Shown here: positions 35,484 to 46,709 of the stretch, in pieces | How positions within the stretch are numbered: the first letter of the stretch is position 1 | How the letters are laid out: each line of letters opens with the position of its first letter | NCBI GenBank assembly: GCA_965226475.1 | Contig: CBDDDJ010000004.1 | Span: 372,001 to 436,000, forward strand | Source of the DNA: JASLMY01 sp965226475 | GTDB lineage: Bacteria; Pseudomonadota; Alphaproteobacteria; GCA-2731375 | DNA: 64,000 nucleotides | Direction: 5' to 3' | Notes under the pieces: generated by a model | Database searches by the model: none | The model's input: only the letters and a program-made list of their open reading frames with translations | Told to the model about the DNA's origin: nothing | Program-made: the position numbers and the translations under genes

Positions 35484-37094
35484 CTACCTGTCCAGCCAGA
35501 TGTTATCCAGAGCCTGGTTCAGGTAGTGACTGGGCGCGATCTTCCAACCCTTCACGTAGGAACGGTGCGGGTTGATCTTGTACCACCAAAGCACCATGGC
35601 CCCATAGGCCTTCTCGTCCAAGGAATACGCCTCGAACTTACGCATCAGCACGCGCTGCTTGGCCGGATCGGGTTCGCGGTTCATTGCCAAGAACATTTCG
35701 TCTTGACCCGGGTCCTTGCAGTTGAGGTAACTGTTTGTTGCGCTGCAAAGCCAGACCGAAGTGTCGGCAAGCGGGTTGATTACCGACTGGCACGTGGCAT
35801 AGACGCCGACATCGTAGTCCTTCGTCTTGCGGTAGACGTCGTACCACTGACCGGTCGAGACCGCCTTCTGGGTGACCTTGACGCCGATCCGCCGCCACTG
35901 ATCGATCAGCCAGGTACCAACGAGCCGGTAGGGCTGGTCGACGGCCCGGTTGTGCAGATCGAAGGTCAGGTTCTCCTGGCCCGCTTCCTTCAGCAGACGC
36001 CTGGCCTCTTTCCGCGCCGCCTCGATATCCGTGGAGTAGCCGACCATCTGCTTCAGCTCTTCCTTGGTCGCGGCCAGCGGGCTGCCGGGATAGACGATGC
36101 CGCCCACGGACTTCACGATGGCGATCTTCGAGAGATATTTTTCGCCGGTCCAGCGATCGACCGCCATGGTCAACGCCCTGCGGACCCGGATGTCGTCGAA
36201 GGGCGGCCGGCCGTTGTTGAAGACGAAAGAGCTGGCGCAGTTCCAATCGCTTTCCTGGACCGTGATCTTGTCGCCGAGCGCGTTGACCAGATCGTCGCGC
36301 GCCTTCGGCGGGAAGCCGCGGAACTCGATCGACGCGCGGTCGCCCCGGATCGCCTGGATGCGGACCGCCATCTTCGGCGCCGCGATCGCCTTGTAGCCGT
36401 CGAGATAGGGACGCCCCTTGACGTGGTAGTCCTTGTTGCGCACGCCCTCGACGAAGGCGCCTGGCTGATGCTCCTTGAAGCGGAAAGCGCCGGTGCCGTT
36501 GATGTTTTTCTTATGCCAACTGTAGCCGTGGGTATCCAGGTCCTTCTTCGAATAAATCCAGTTGAAGGGGCTGGCCACCGCCGGGATGAAGGCGCCCGAG
36601 GCAAACTTCAGCTTGAAGACGACCGTCTCGGCGTCCGGCGCGGTGATCGACTCGACCATGCCGTAAAACGACTTCCGCGAACTCGGCACGCCGTCCGGCG
36701 GGAAGACGATCTTGTTATAGCTCGCCGCGATGTCGGCCGCGTTCATCGGCGTGCCGTCGTGGAATTTGACGCCGGTCTTGATCTTGAAGGTGTAGGTCTT
36801 GCCACCATCGGTCGCCGCCGGGACCTTGCCGGCGCACAGATCGCAGACAAAATCCGTTGCCGATTGCGGGTCGTCCGGGTTGATCCTCAGCAGCAGGTTG
36901 TAAAATGGCCTGATGGGATGGATCACGCCGAAGGTGGTTTCCTGATGGCCGTCGTAAGAGGGAATCTTACTGGCGACCACGAAATCCATCACGCCGCCCA
37001 CCTTCGGTGCCGCGGCCACGGTGCCGACGGCAAAGCCGGCCCCCACCGCGAGACCGACGCCGAGCGTCGCTGCTCTCGCCAATGCACGCTTCAT
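35484..37094 (-). CDS. ABC transporter substrate-binding protein (DppA/OppA family, SBP_bac_5)
   Basis: 536 residues. Signal peptide (LARAATLGVGLAVGAGFAVG, cut near TVAAA), no lipobox cysteine, so a free periplasmic protein. Typical blocks are YTFKIKTGVKFHDGTPMNAA, DDIRVRRALTMAVDRW and AARKEARRLLKEAG. Such proteins bind peptides, but also nickel, opines or glycosides, so the ligand is open. It is encoded between the ATPases and permeases; the 57 bases upstream of its leader hold tandem hairpins (37150-37207). Confidence 0.93.
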   Translation of the reverse strand: MKRALARAATLGVGLAVGAGFAVGTVAAAPKVGGVMDFVVASKIPSYDGHQETTFGVIHPIRPFYNLLLRINPDDPQSATDFVCDLCAGKVPAATDGGKTYTFKIKTGVKFHDGTPMNAADIAASYNKIVFPPDGVPSSRKSFYGMVESITAPDAETVVFKLKFASGAFIPAVASPFNWIYSKKDLDTHGYSWHKKNINGTGAFRFKEHQPGAFVEGVRNKDYHVKGRPYLDGYKAIAAPKMAVRIQAIRGDRASIEFRGFPPKARDDLVNALGDKITVQESDWNCASSFVFNNGRPPFDDIRVRRALTMAVDRWTGEKYLSKIAIVKSVGGIVYPGSPLAATKEELKQMVGYSTDIEAARKEARRLLKEAGQENLTFDLHNRAVDQPYRLVGTWLIDQWRRIGVKVTQKAVSTGQWYDVYRKTKDYDVGVYATCQSVINPLADTSVWLCSATNSYLNCKDPGQDEMFLAMNREPDPAKQRVLMRKFEAYSLDEKAYGAMVLWWYKINPHRSYVKGWKIAPSHYLNQALDNIWLDR

Positions 37095-37149
37095 GTCGTT
37101 TCTCCTTCTCCCTGTTCCGGGTTTTGTGGCGTCCCGTAGTACGTCCCCG

Positions 37150-37207
37150 GGCCGGCACCTGCCGGCCCTCGGATCAACACCAAGCCGGCTTCCGCCGGCC
37201 CTCGGAT
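37150..37207 (-). repeat. Tandem hairpin (REP-like) repeats inside the ABC operon
   Basis: Two head-to-tail units of about 24 bases, each a GCCGGC-spacer-GCCGGC hairpin followed by CCTCGGAT, start 34 bases apart and end right at the stop of the ATPase gene. Position and structure suggest differential mRNA stability, favouring the downstream binding protein. Confidence 0.6.
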
Positions 37208-38233
37208 TCAAACCTCGCTGCACGCCACCCAATGGCCTGGCCGCAGTTCGCGAAGTTCCGGTATGCCCATACTGCACCCATCCACCGCTTTCGGGCAACG
37301 GGGATGGAACACGCAGCCGCTCGGCGGATTGATCGGGCTCGGCACCTCGCCCTTGACCACCTGATGCTCCCGCCCGCTCTCGATCTCGGGGTCCGGCACC
37401 GGCACGGCGGCCAGCAGCGCCTGCGTATAGGGGTGCATGGGATTGTCGAAGATCTCGTCCGACGGCGCCAGCTCGACGATCTTGCCGAGATACATCACAG
37501 CGACGCGGTGGCAGAGATGGCGTACCACGCTCAAGTCATGGGCGATGAAAAGATAGGTGAGATTGAATTGCTCGCGCAGGTCCTCGAGCAGGTTGATGAC
37601 CTGCGCCTGGATCGACACGTCGAGCGCCGAGACCGCCTCGTCGCAGACGATGAACTCCGGCTGCAGCGCCAGCGCCCGGGCAATGCCGACGCGCTGGCGC
37701 TGTCCACCCGACATCTCGTGGGGATAGCGGTCCGCCATCGCCGGATTGAGGCCACAGACATGCAGCAGCTCCGCCACCCGTTCGCGCCGTTTGTCGGCGT
37801 CGGGCAGCAGGCCATGCACCTTCATCGGCTCGCCGATGATGTCGCCGACCTTCATCCGGGGATTGAGGGAGGAATAGGGATCCTGGAAGATCACCTGCAT
37901 CCGCTCCCGCATCTTGTTCATTTCGTTGGGCGCCAGCGTCGCCAGATCCTTGCCGTCGAAGCGAATTTCGCCCTCGGTCACCGAGTCGAGCCGCAGGATG
38001 CAGCGCCCCGTCGTCGATTTGCCGCAACCCGACTCGCCGACCAGCCCCAACGTCTCGCCCCGATGCACGTCGAAGCTGATACCGTCGACCGCCTTGATCT
38101 CCGCCACCGTGCGCTGGACGACGAAGCCGGACGTGACGGGGAAGTATTTCTTGAGATTGCTGACGCTCAGCAGGATTTCGTCGCTCGGGCCATCCGAGCC
38201 GGTGACGGTACCCTCGCCGACAGCGACGCTCAT
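37208..38233 (-). CDS. Oligopeptide ABC transporter ATP-binding protein (DppF type)
   Basis: 341 residues. Walker A GESGCGKSTTGRC, Q-loop VIFQDPYSSLNPRM, signature MSGGQRQRVGIARAL, Walker B FIVCDEAVSALDVS, H-loop FIAHDLSVVRH. The C-terminal CVFHPRCPKAVDGC is the oligo_HPY extension specific to peptide importers. Its ATG overlaps the TGA of the partner ATPase (ATGA). Confidence 0.95.
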   Translation of the reverse strand: MSVAVGEGTVTGSDGPSDEILLSVSNLKKYFPVTSGFVVQRTVAEIKAVDGISFDVHRGETLGLVGESGCGKSTTGRCILRLDSVTEGEIRFDGKDLATLAPNEMNKMRERMQVIFQDPYSSLNPRMKVGDIIGEPMKVHGLLPDADKRRERVAELLHVCGLNPAMADRYPHEMSGGQRQRVGIARALALQPEFIVCDEAVSALDVSIQAQVINLLEDLREQFNLTYLFIAHDLSVVRHLCHRVAVMYLGKIVELAPSDEIFDNPMHPYTQALLAAVPVPDPEIESGREHQVVKGEVPSPINPPSGCVFHPRCPKAVDGCSMGIPELRELRPGHWVACSEV

Positions 38234-39228
38234 GACGTGTTCCTCATGCTTTCCGCCACGGCCTCGGCGTTGAAACAAGCGGCGAAGTGCCCCTCGCCCA
38301 CCTGCTCCAGGGGCGGGAAGGCATCGGCGCAGCGTTCCGTCGCGAAGGTGCAGCGGGGCCGGAAGGCGCAGCCGCCGTCGAGGTGGGTCAGGTCCGGCGG
38401 CTGGCCCTCGATCGGGATCAGGCGGTTGCCGCGCGGCTGATCGAGCCGGGGCACGGAGCGCAGCAGTCCGAGCGTGTAGGGATGGCGGGGGCGGTGGTAG
38501 ATATCGATCGCCGAACCGCTCTCGATCACCTTGCCGGCGTACATCACGTTGACCCGATTGGCATAGCGGGCGACGACGCCGAGGTTGTGGGTGATGACGA
38601 TCAACGCGACGCCGAGCCGTTCGGTCAGGTCGCGCATCAGTTCCAGAATTTGCGCCTGGATGGTGACGTCGAGGGCGGTCGTCGGTTCGTCGGCGATGAT
38701 CAGTTTCGGCTCGCAGGCGAGAGCCATGGCGATCATCACCCGTTGGCGCATGCCACCACTCAGATGATGGGGATATTGCGCCAGGCGGCGCTCGGCGTCG
38801 CCGATCCCGACCAGCCGCAGCAGTTCGCGCGCCCGGTCCCGGGCCGCTTCACGCGACGTCTTGAGATGATGTTCCACCGTCTCCGTCAACTGACGGCCGA
38901 CCGTCAGGACCGGGTTGAGGCTGGTCATCGGCTCCTGGAAGACCATGCCGATGTCGCGGCCGCGGACACTGCGGATCTCCTGATCGCTCATTTCCAGGAG
39001 GTTCTTGCCCATGAAGCGGATGCTGCCACCGACGATTTTGCCGGGCGGGTTCGGAATCAGCCGTAGGATGGAGAGCGCGCTCACCGACTTGCCGCAGCCG
39101 GATTCTCCGACTACCGCCACCGTCTCGCCCTCGTCGACGTTGTAGGAAATGCCGTCGACCGCCTGCACGGTCCCCTGCTGCGTGAAGAACTGGGTCCGCA
39201 GGTTCTCGATTTCCAACAGGTGCGCCAC
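38230..39228 (-). CDS. Oligopeptide ABC transporter ATP-binding protein (DppD type)
   Basis: 332 residues. Walker A GESGCGKSVSALS, Q-loop MVFQEPMTSLNP, signature LSGGMRQRVMIAMAL, Walker B LIIADEPTTALDVT, then the oligo_HPY tail CAFRPRCTFATERC. A GTG start at 39228 is the best available (VAHLLEIENLRTQF). A longer TTG start at 39282 is in frame but reads as non-protein. First gene of the operon D-F-A-B-C, an unusual order with the ATPases first. Confidence 0.92.
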   Translation of the reverse strand: MAHLLEIENLRTQFFTQQGTVQAVDGISYNVDEGETVAVVGESGCGKSVSALSILRLIPNPPGKIVGGSIRFMGKNLLEMSDQEIRSVRGRDIGMVFQEPMTSLNPVLTVGRQLTETVEHHLKTSREAARDRARELLRLVGIGDAERRLAQYPHHLSGGMRQRVMIAMALACEPKLIIADEPTTALDVTIQAQILELMRDLTERLGVALIVITHNLGVVARYANRVNVMYAGKVIESGSAIDIYHRPRHPYTLGLLRSVPRLDQPRGNRLIPIEGQPPDLTHLDGGCAFRPRCTFATERCADAFPPLEQVGEGHFAACFNAEAVAESMRNTS

Positions 39229-39318
39229 GTGCCTCCCCGACCGGGAATCGACCTCCCTGTGCCCTCTATCATAGCCCCCCAAGGACCGCGCGAACCTAAG
39301 GTCGGTCCGCTCGGATTG

Positions 39319-40077
39319 TCAATTGCTCTTGTCGTTCCGCGCCGGATCCGTCGAAAAGGGTTCGAGGAAGGCCAAACCGCCGCGCCGGATCTCCCGTGCC
39401 AGCTTGCGTTTCATCGCTTTCGCGAAGTCGTCGAAATCGTCCGCGATCTCGACGAAGGCGGCCGGGCCGCCGATCACCCGGGCATTGAAATAGGCATCCA
39501 GATCCCGCACCTCGTTTAGGATGGCGAGAGCATTGATCGTCAGTCCCCGGGCCAGCGCGCCATCGCGCGCCCAGGCCGGCTCGATGCCCTGGTTGGCCCG
39601 CCCGTCGCCCGAGAGGTCGATCACCGTGCGGGCGGCGGTGAAGGCGTTCCCGGCGATCAGGCTCGTGGCATGAAGGATCGCGTCGCCGATGGCGGTGCCG
39701 CCTCGCGAGCGGAGCCGGGGCGCCAAGTCGATCGCCTCGGCGAAGGCCTCGGCGTCCGCGCGGGAGGCGAGGCGCCGCCAGCCGATGGCGAGGCGGCGCT
39801 CCTTGGAGCCGGCCCACATCATCAACGCCAGCGCCACGCCATCGGGCGCCAGGCTCAGAATCGCCGCGACCACTTCGGGCGCGCGGAGCGCCTCGGCGAG
39901 GCCGCGCATCTGCAGGATGTATTCCTTGCGGTTGATGCTGGGCGAGACATCGACGGCCAGCAGCAGCTCGAGATCGACCGTCTCGGCTCGCGCCGGCGCC
40001 GGCATCGGACAGATGAGGAGAGCGATCGACAATGCCAATCCCCGGCCCATGGGAGACCCGGCGCGGTGGGTTTTCAT
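39319..40077 (-). CDS. DUF1194 / von Willebrand factor A-like exported protein
   Basis: 252 residues. Signal peptide (GRGLALSIALLICPMPAPAR), then a vWA fold with the metal-binding MIDAS start LLLAVDVSPSINRKEY, GGTAIGDAILHA and TVIDLSGDGRANQG, matching DUF1194. Probably periplasmic, with a divalent-metal-dependent adhesion or interaction role; unknown in detail. ATG 40077 was chosen for GGAGGG eight bases upstream. It is divergent from the next gene. Confidence 0.88.
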   Translation of the reverse strand: MKTHRAGSPMGRGLALSIALLICPMPAPARAETVDLELLLAVDVSPSINRKEYILQMRGLAEALRAPEVVAAILSLAPDGVALALMMWAGSKERRLAIGWRRLASRADAEAFAEAIDLAPRLRSRGGTAIGDAILHATSLIAGNAFTAARTVIDLSGDGRANQGIEPAWARDGALARGLTINALAILNEVRDLDAYFNARVIGGPAAFVEIADDFDDFAKAMKRKLAREIRRGGLAFLEPFSTDPARNDKSN

Positions 40078-40212
40078 GTTGACGTCCCTCCCGACTGAAT
40101 AGCAGACTCCGACCATAGCGTGCCATCTGGCGAGCGCGCCCACCACCGCCGCGAAGCCGGGGGCGGTGGGGCGCGATTCCGGCCCGCCGGCCCGAGGACG
40201 AGAGGATCGAGA

Positions 40213-40968
40213 ATGCGCGGACTTCCGCTGGCCCTGCTGCTCGCGACGGCGCCCGCGACGGCGCTGGCCGGGCAGCCGCAGATTCTGGCCCTGGTGGCGA
40301 CGCCGGTTCCGGTCGAGATGCGGTGCGACGGCGCCGGCTGCCGGGCCGAACTTACGACCTTCTGTCTACAGGAAAGCCGGGTGGCGCCCCGCCCGGGGAC
40401 CCGCTACGACCTTGGACGGCGCGCGCCCGTGACCTTGATGGCGCGCCTCGCCGACGGCCGCGTCCGACAATTGCCGGCCGAGGGCCGGGTGGCGATCCGG
40501 AGTCTCCGCTCTTTCTCCGCCGTCGAGGTTCGCCTCCCGGCGGCGCCGAGGGGCGCGCTCGCGCTCGCCATCGCGGTCGGCGCCGACGCCGCCCTGGTGC
40601 CGGCGGGCGAACCGGATGCGGAGGCGTTGCGCCAGGCGATGGGGCCGCTTCGCGCCGTCGGCCGCCGGGTGATCGAAACCCCGACCCATCTGGCGACCCT
40701 CGGCGCGACCAACGCGCTGATCAATGCGATTTCCACCGAGGACGGGCCGAGCTCGGCCGAGGCGATCTGGGCCCGTGCCGTGGCCGACCGCTTCACCGGG
40801 GCCGATGCCCGGGGCCTGGCCCTGGCGCGCGCCGCCTTCGACGACTGTACGACGACCATGAGCCGGGCCAACGGCGAGGCCGCGCGGGTCTGCCTGCGCC
40901 TCCGCCACGACGCCATGGTCGATTCCCTGACGCACGGCTATTGGGCCGAGGTCCGCGCGGGCAGCTGA
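40213..40968 (+). CDS. Exported hypothetical protein
   Basis: 251 residues with a signal peptide (RGLPLALLLATAPATALAG). The N-terminal region has a cysteine trio (EMRCDGAGCRAELTTFCLQE) and the rest is Ala/Arg-rich and helical (GLALARAAFDDCTTTMSRAN). No family recognised. Divergent from the vWA protein gene, with about 135 bases between. Confidence 0.65.
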   Translation: MRGLPLALLLATAPATALAGQPQILALVATPVPVEMRCDGAGCRAELTTFCLQESRVAPRPGTRYDLGRRAPVTLMARLADGRVRQLPAEGRVAIRSLRSFSAVEVRLPAAPRGALALAIAVGADAALVPAGEPDAEALRQAMGPLRAVGRRVIETPTHLATLGATNALINAISTEDGPSSAEAIWARAVADRFTGADARGLALARAAFDDCTTTMSRANGEAARVCLRLRHDAMVDSLTHGYWAEVRAGS

Positions 40969-40995
40969 GCCCGCCTGCATGAAGGAGCATTCGCC

Positions 40996-41811
40996 ATGTC
41001 GATCGCCGCCGTTCAAAACAACGAGATTCCCTATTTCACCGTGCCGCGCGAGCTGCGCCAGGCGATCCGTGGCGGTGAGTTCGGGCACTACACCGTCGGC
41101 CAGGTGCCGGGCTACGTGCACACCAATATCTGCATCCTGCCGCGCGACTATGCCTACGAGTTCCAGACCTTCTGCCGCCGCAACCCCCGGCCCTGCCCGC
41201 TGCTGGCGATGTCGGAGCCGGGCGATCCCATGTTGCCGGAGTTGGGCGAGGACATCGACATCCGCACCGACGTGCCGCGGTACCGCGTCTTCCGAGACGG
41301 CGAGTTCGTCGAGGATGTCGCCGACATCACGCATCTCTGGAGCGACGACATGGTCGCCTTCGCCATGGGCTGTTCGCTGTCGTTCGAGGAAGCGCTGATG
41401 GAAGGCGGCCTGCCGCTGCGCCATTTCGCGACGCGGGAGGACGTGCCGATCTACCTCACCAACGTCGACTGCGAGCCGGCGGGGCGCTTCACCGGCAAGC
41501 TGGTGGTCTCGATGCGGCCGTTCACGCCCGCCAACGCCATCCGCGCGATCCAGATCACCACGCGGTTTCCGGGCGTGCACGGCGCGCCGGTGCACATCGG
41601 CCGGCCGGACCTGATCGGGATCGAGGACATCAACCAGCCCTGGCAGTGCGGCAACGCCGATGTCCGCGAGGACGAGATTCCGGTGTTCTGGGCCTGCGGC
41701 GTGACGCCCCAGGCGGTGGTGGAGCACGCGAAGCCGCCGATCTGCATCACCCACAAGCCGGCCCACATGCTGGTGACCGACAAGAGGAACGCCGAGCTGG
41801 CGGCACTTTGA
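40996..41811 (+). CDS. D-glutamate cyclase-family protein (DUF1445)
   Basis: 271 residues of the DUF1445 / putative hydro-lyase family, related to mammalian D-glutamate cyclase. Typical blocks are GYVHTNICILPRDYAYEF, FAMGCSLSFEEALMEGGLPL, VDCEPAGRFTGKLVVSMRP, AIQITTRFPGVHGAPVHIG and VFWACGVTPQAVV. The bacterial function is uncertain (D-glutamate to 5-oxoproline is the described reaction for one branch). ATG 40996 with AAGGAG upstream. Its stop overlaps a TTG that starts a dioxygenase remnant. Confidence 0.9.
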   Translation: MSIAAVQNNEIPYFTVPRELRQAIRGGEFGHYTVGQVPGYVHTNICILPRDYAYEFQTFCRRNPRPCPLLAMSEPGDPMLPELGEDIDIRTDVPRYRVFRDGEFVEDVADITHLWSDDMVAFAMGCSLSFEEALMEGGLPLRHFATREDVPIYLTNVDCEPAGRFTGKLVVSMRPFTPANAIRAIQITTRFPGVHGAPVHIGRPDLIGIEDINQPWQCGNADVREDEIPVFWACGVTPQAVVEHAKPPICITHKPAHMLVTDKRNAELAAL

Positions 41812-42055
41812 GCCTGGCCGAGAGGATTGGCGAGGCGCCGGCCGCCCGCCCTCTCGCGGGCGCGCGCGGCGCCGAAGTGACCGGCGGCGTCTCCGCCCCG
41901 CCGATCTGGGGCGAGACGGCGGCGGCGGTTCGGGCCGCCATGGCCGCGCGCAAGGTCCTGGTGTTCCGCGACCAGAGCCTGAGACCGCGCGGCGCGGAAG
42001 GACCCGACCCGCGTCTTCGGGGTCCCTTGCACGCCCCGATGAGCCATGCTAGACA
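41808..42055 (+). pseudogene. TauD/TfdA-type dioxygenase remnant
   Basis: From TTG 41808 the translation gives PLAGARGAEVTGG, ETAAAVRAAMAARK and VLVFRDQSL, the recognisable N-terminus of a TauD-like 2-oxoglutarate dioxygenase. After FRDQSL the similarity breaks up, with pieces of the FGPLHAP-like block recoverable only in shifted frames, and the HxD metal motif never appears. It is a 5' fragment of about 80 codons with frameshifts, followed directly by the atp operon leader. Confidence 0.65.
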
Positions 42056-42098
42056 GCCCGCGCGCCGCCGGAGGGGCGGCGGGCCGTCCACGCCGACT

Positions 42099-42120
42099 TT
42101 GTTTTTAGCTGATAAAACAA
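42099..42120 (+). promoter_or_regulatory. Inverted repeat in the atp operon leader
   Basis: TTGTTTT and AAAACAA (7-base arms, 8-base gap), the only A/T-rich patch in the 130 bases before atpH. It may be part of the operon promoter; no clear -35/-10 pair can be assigned. Confidence 0.35.
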
Positions 42121-42187
42121 CGGTTTAGAGAAGGCCACCTCAAGGGTCGGCAGATGGCTGGACGGCCAAGTTGGGGGCAATCCGCAA

Positions 42188-42747
42188 GTGGCAGCCGAGA
42201 CGACCTTGGTATCCGACATCGCCGGCCGCTACGCGACGGCCTTGTTCGATTTGGCGCACGAGCGGAACACGCTCGACGCGGTGGCCGCCGATCTGGGCAC
42301 GATCCGCGCAGCGCTCGCGGAAAGCGACGATCTTCGCAACCTGGTGCGCAATCCGATCTTCGACCGCGCGACGCAGACCTCGGCCATGGCCGCGGTGCTC
42401 GGCGCGCTCGGCGTCGGCGCGCTGGTCGCCAATTTCGTCGGCGTCGTCACCGCCAACCGCCGCCTCTTCGCCCTCGACGGCATGGCGCTCGGCTTTCAGC
42501 GCCTGCTCTCCCGCCACCGGGGCGAGGTCGTGGCCCAGGTCACCAGCGCCCGCCCGCTCGACGAGGGCCAGCAGGCGTCGATCGCCGCCGAGCTGACGGC
42601 CGGGATGCGCACCGACGTCACGGTGGAGGAACGCACGGACCCGCACATCCTCGGCGGCCTGATCGTCAGGATCGGCTCGCGGATGATCGATTCCTCCCTC
42701 CGCACCAAACTGCAAATTCTCAGATTCGCCATGAAAGGGGTTGAGTG

Positions 42748-42748
<1 letters not shown>
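42188..42748 (+). CDS. atpH: ATP synthase F1 delta subunit
   Basis: 186 residues from GTG 42188. Family start DIAGRYATALFDLAHERNTL, and the C-terminal region DPHILGGLIVRIGSRMIDSS, LRTKLQILRFAM. Forms the peripheral stator linking F1 to F0. First gene of atpHAGDC; its TGA shares a base with the ATG of atpA. Confidence 0.95.
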
Positions 42749-44277
<1,529 letters not shown>

Positions 44278-44317
44278 TCCGGCCTCGGACCCGAACGGAT
44301 AGGGGCGCGATCACGCC

Positions 44318-45214
44318 ATGCCTTCACTGAAGGACCTGCGCAACCGGATCACCAGCGTCAAGTCGACGCAGAAGATCACCCGCGCGATGCAGATGGTCTC
44401 CGCCGCCAAACTGCGCCGGGCGCAGGAATCGGCGGAGCAGGCCCGGCCCTATTCCGAGCGCATGGCCAGGCTCCTCGGCTCCGTCGCCGCCAACCTGCCG
44501 AGCCTCGACGGAGCGCCGGGGCCGATGGTCGGGACCGGGCGCGACGAGGTCCACCTCGTCGTCGTCATGACGGCGGAGCGGGGCCTGTGCGGCGCCTTCA
44601 ACACGCAAGTCACGCGCCGCGCCCGACGCCTGATCAAGCAACTCAGGGACACCGGCAAGCAGGTCAAGCTGCTACTGGTGGGCAAGAAGGGCAACGACAG
44701 CCTGCGGCGCGAATACGAGGAGATCATCGTCGACTACATCACGCTCCGCGAGATGCGCGCGCCGAATTACCTCCGGGCGAACGAAATCGCCCAGGGCATC
44801 ATCGCCCGCTTCGAGGCAGGCGAATTCGACGTCTGCACCATCATCTTCAACGCCTTCAAGAACGTTATCAGCCAGGAGCTGACCGTCCAGCAACTGATCC
44901 CTTTGCCGGTGTCGGACGGCGCGGCGCAAGACGAGAGCGGCGGTCCCGATCTCGGCGGCGCGATCTACGAGTACGAGCCGGAGGAGACCGAGCTGCTGGC
45001 CGATTTGGTGCCGCGCAACATGGCGGTGCAGATCTTCAAGGCGATGCTGGAAAGCGGCGCCGCCGAACAGGCCGCGCGGATGACGGCGATGGACAACGCG
45101 ACGCGTAACGCGGGCGATATGATCGACAATCTGACCTTGAACTACAATCGAACGCGCCAGGCGATTATCACTCGGGAACTGATCGAGATCATCTCCGGCG
45201 CGGACGCCCTCTAG
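44318..45214 (+). CDS. atpG: ATP synthase F1 gamma subunit
   Basis: 298 residues, the rotating central stalk. N-terminal helix PSLKDLRNRITSVKSTQKIT, RAMQMVSAAKLRRAQ, and C-terminal NATRNAGDMIDNLTLNYNRT with RQAIITRELIEIISGADAL. Complete. Confidence 0.98.
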   Translation: MPSLKDLRNRITSVKSTQKITRAMQMVSAAKLRRAQESAEQARPYSERMARLLGSVAANLPSLDGAPGPMVGTGRDEVHLVVVMTAERGLCGAFNTQVTRRARRLIKQLRDTGKQVKLLLVGKKGNDSLRREYEEIIVDYITLREMRAPNYLRANEIAQGIIARFEAGEFDVCTIIFNAFKNVISQELTVQQLIPLPVSDGAAQDESGGPDLGGAIYEYEPEETELLADLVPRNMAVQIFKAMLESGAAEQAARMTAMDNATRNAGDMIDNLTLNYNRTRQAIITRELIEIISGADAL

Positions 45215-45227
45215 GGGAACGGAAAAC

Positions 45228-46667
45228 ATGAGCACCACGACCACGACCACCACCACCAACGTCGGCCGAGTGACCCAGATCATCGGCGCCGTCGTCGACG
45301 TGCAGTTCGAGGACGAGCTGCCAGCGATCCTCTCGGCGCTGCAGGCCGAGAACCACGGCCAGCGCCTGGTTCTGGAGGTGGCCCAGCATCTGGGCGAGAA
45401 TACGGTGCGCACCATTGCCATGGACGCCACCGAGGGCATGGTCCGGGGCCAGGAGGTGATCGATACCGGCCAACCGATCGCGGTCCCGGTGGGGCCGGAG
45501 ACGCTGGGCCGCATCATCAACGTCATCGGCGAGCCGGTGGACGAGCGCGGCCCCGTCGGGGCCACGGAAACCCGGTCGATCCATCAGGTGGCGCCCCCCT
45601 TCGTCGAGCAGTCGACGGAGACCGAGATCCTCGCAACCGGCATCAAGGTGGTGGACCTGCTGGCGCCCTACGCCAAGGGCGGCAAGGTCGGCCTGTTCGG
45701 CGGCGCCGGCGTCGGCAAGACAGTGCTGATCATGGAGCTGATCAACAACGTGGCCAAGGCGCACGGCGGCTATTCGGTCTTCGCGGGTGTCGGCGAGCGC
45801 ACCCGCGAGGGCAACGACCTCTATCACGAGATGATCGAGTCGGGCGTCATCCGCTTCGACGAGGAAGGTTCCAAGATCTCGCTGGTCTACGGTCAGATGA
45901 ACGAGCCGCCGGGTGCCCGCGCCCGGGTCGGGCTGGCCGGCCTGACCTTGGCCGAATTTTTCCGCGACGAGGGCCGCGACGTGCTGTTCTTCGTCGACAA
46001 CATCTTCCGCTTCACCCAGGCGGGTTCCGAGGTCTCGGCCTTGCTCGGCCGCATCCCTTCCGCCGTGGGCTACCAACCGACGCTCGCCACCGAGATGGGC
46101 ACCCTGCAAGAGCGGATCACCACCACCACCAAGGGTTCGATCACCAGCGTGCAGGCGATCTACGTGCCGGCCGACGATCTGACCGATCCGGCGCCGGCGA
46201 CCTCGTTCGCCCATCTGGACGCGACCACGGTGCTCTCGCGCCAGATCGCCGAGCTCGGCATCTATCCCGCCGTGGACCCGCTCGACTCGACCTCGCGGAT
46301 GCTCGATCCCCGCATCGTCGGCGAAGAGCATTACCGGATCGCCCGCGAGGTGCAGCGTATCCTCCAGGCCTACAAGTCGCTGCAGGACATCATCGCCATC
46401 CTGGGCATGGACGAGCTGTCGGAAGAGGACCGCATGACGGTCGCGCGCGCGCGCAAGATCCAGCGCTTCCTCAGCCAGCCCTTCTTCGTCGCCGAGGTCT
46501 TCACCGGCTCGCCCGGCAAGCTGGTGCAGGTCGAGGATACGATTCGGGGCTTCAAGGAGATCTGCGACGGCAAGCACGACGACCTGCCCGAACAGGCCTT
46601 CTACATGGTCGGCACCATCGAGGAAGCGACCGAAAAGGCCCGCGAGATGGCGGCGGAAGCGGCCTGA
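45228..46667 (+). CDS. atpD: ATP synthase F1 beta subunit
   Basis: 479 residues, catalytic. P-loop GGAGVGKTVLIMELINN, GERTREGNDLYHEM, VYGQMNEPPGARARVGL, DELSEEDR close to the DELSEED regulatory loop. The N-terminus has a run of Thr (STTTTTTTTNVGRVTQIIGA). Confidence 0.98.
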   Translation: MSTTTTTTTTNVGRVTQIIGAVVDVQFEDELPAILSALQAENHGQRLVLEVAQHLGENTVRTIAMDATEGMVRGQEVIDTGQPIAVPVGPETLGRIINVIGEPVDERGPVGATETRSIHQVAPPFVEQSTETEILATGIKVVDLLAPYAKGGKVGLFGGAGVGKTVLIMELINNVAKAHGGYSVFAGVGERTREGNDLYHEMIESGVIRFDEEGSKISLVYGQMNEPPGARARVGLAGLTLAEFFRDEGRDVLFFVDNIFRFTQAGSEVSALLGRIPSAVGYQPTLATEMGTLQERITTTTKGSITSVQAIYVPADDLTDPAPATSFAHLDATTVLSRQIAELGIYPAVDPLDSTSRMLDPRIVGEEHYRIAREVQRILQAYKSLQDIIAILGMDELSEEDRMTVARARKIQRFLSQPFFVAEVFTGSPGKLVQVEDTIRGFKEICDGKHDDLPEQAFYMVGTIEEATEKAREMAAEAA

Positions 46668-46709
46668 GCGGGCCGGTCGGGAACTATTGTCGAATAGACG
46701 GAGCGAACC

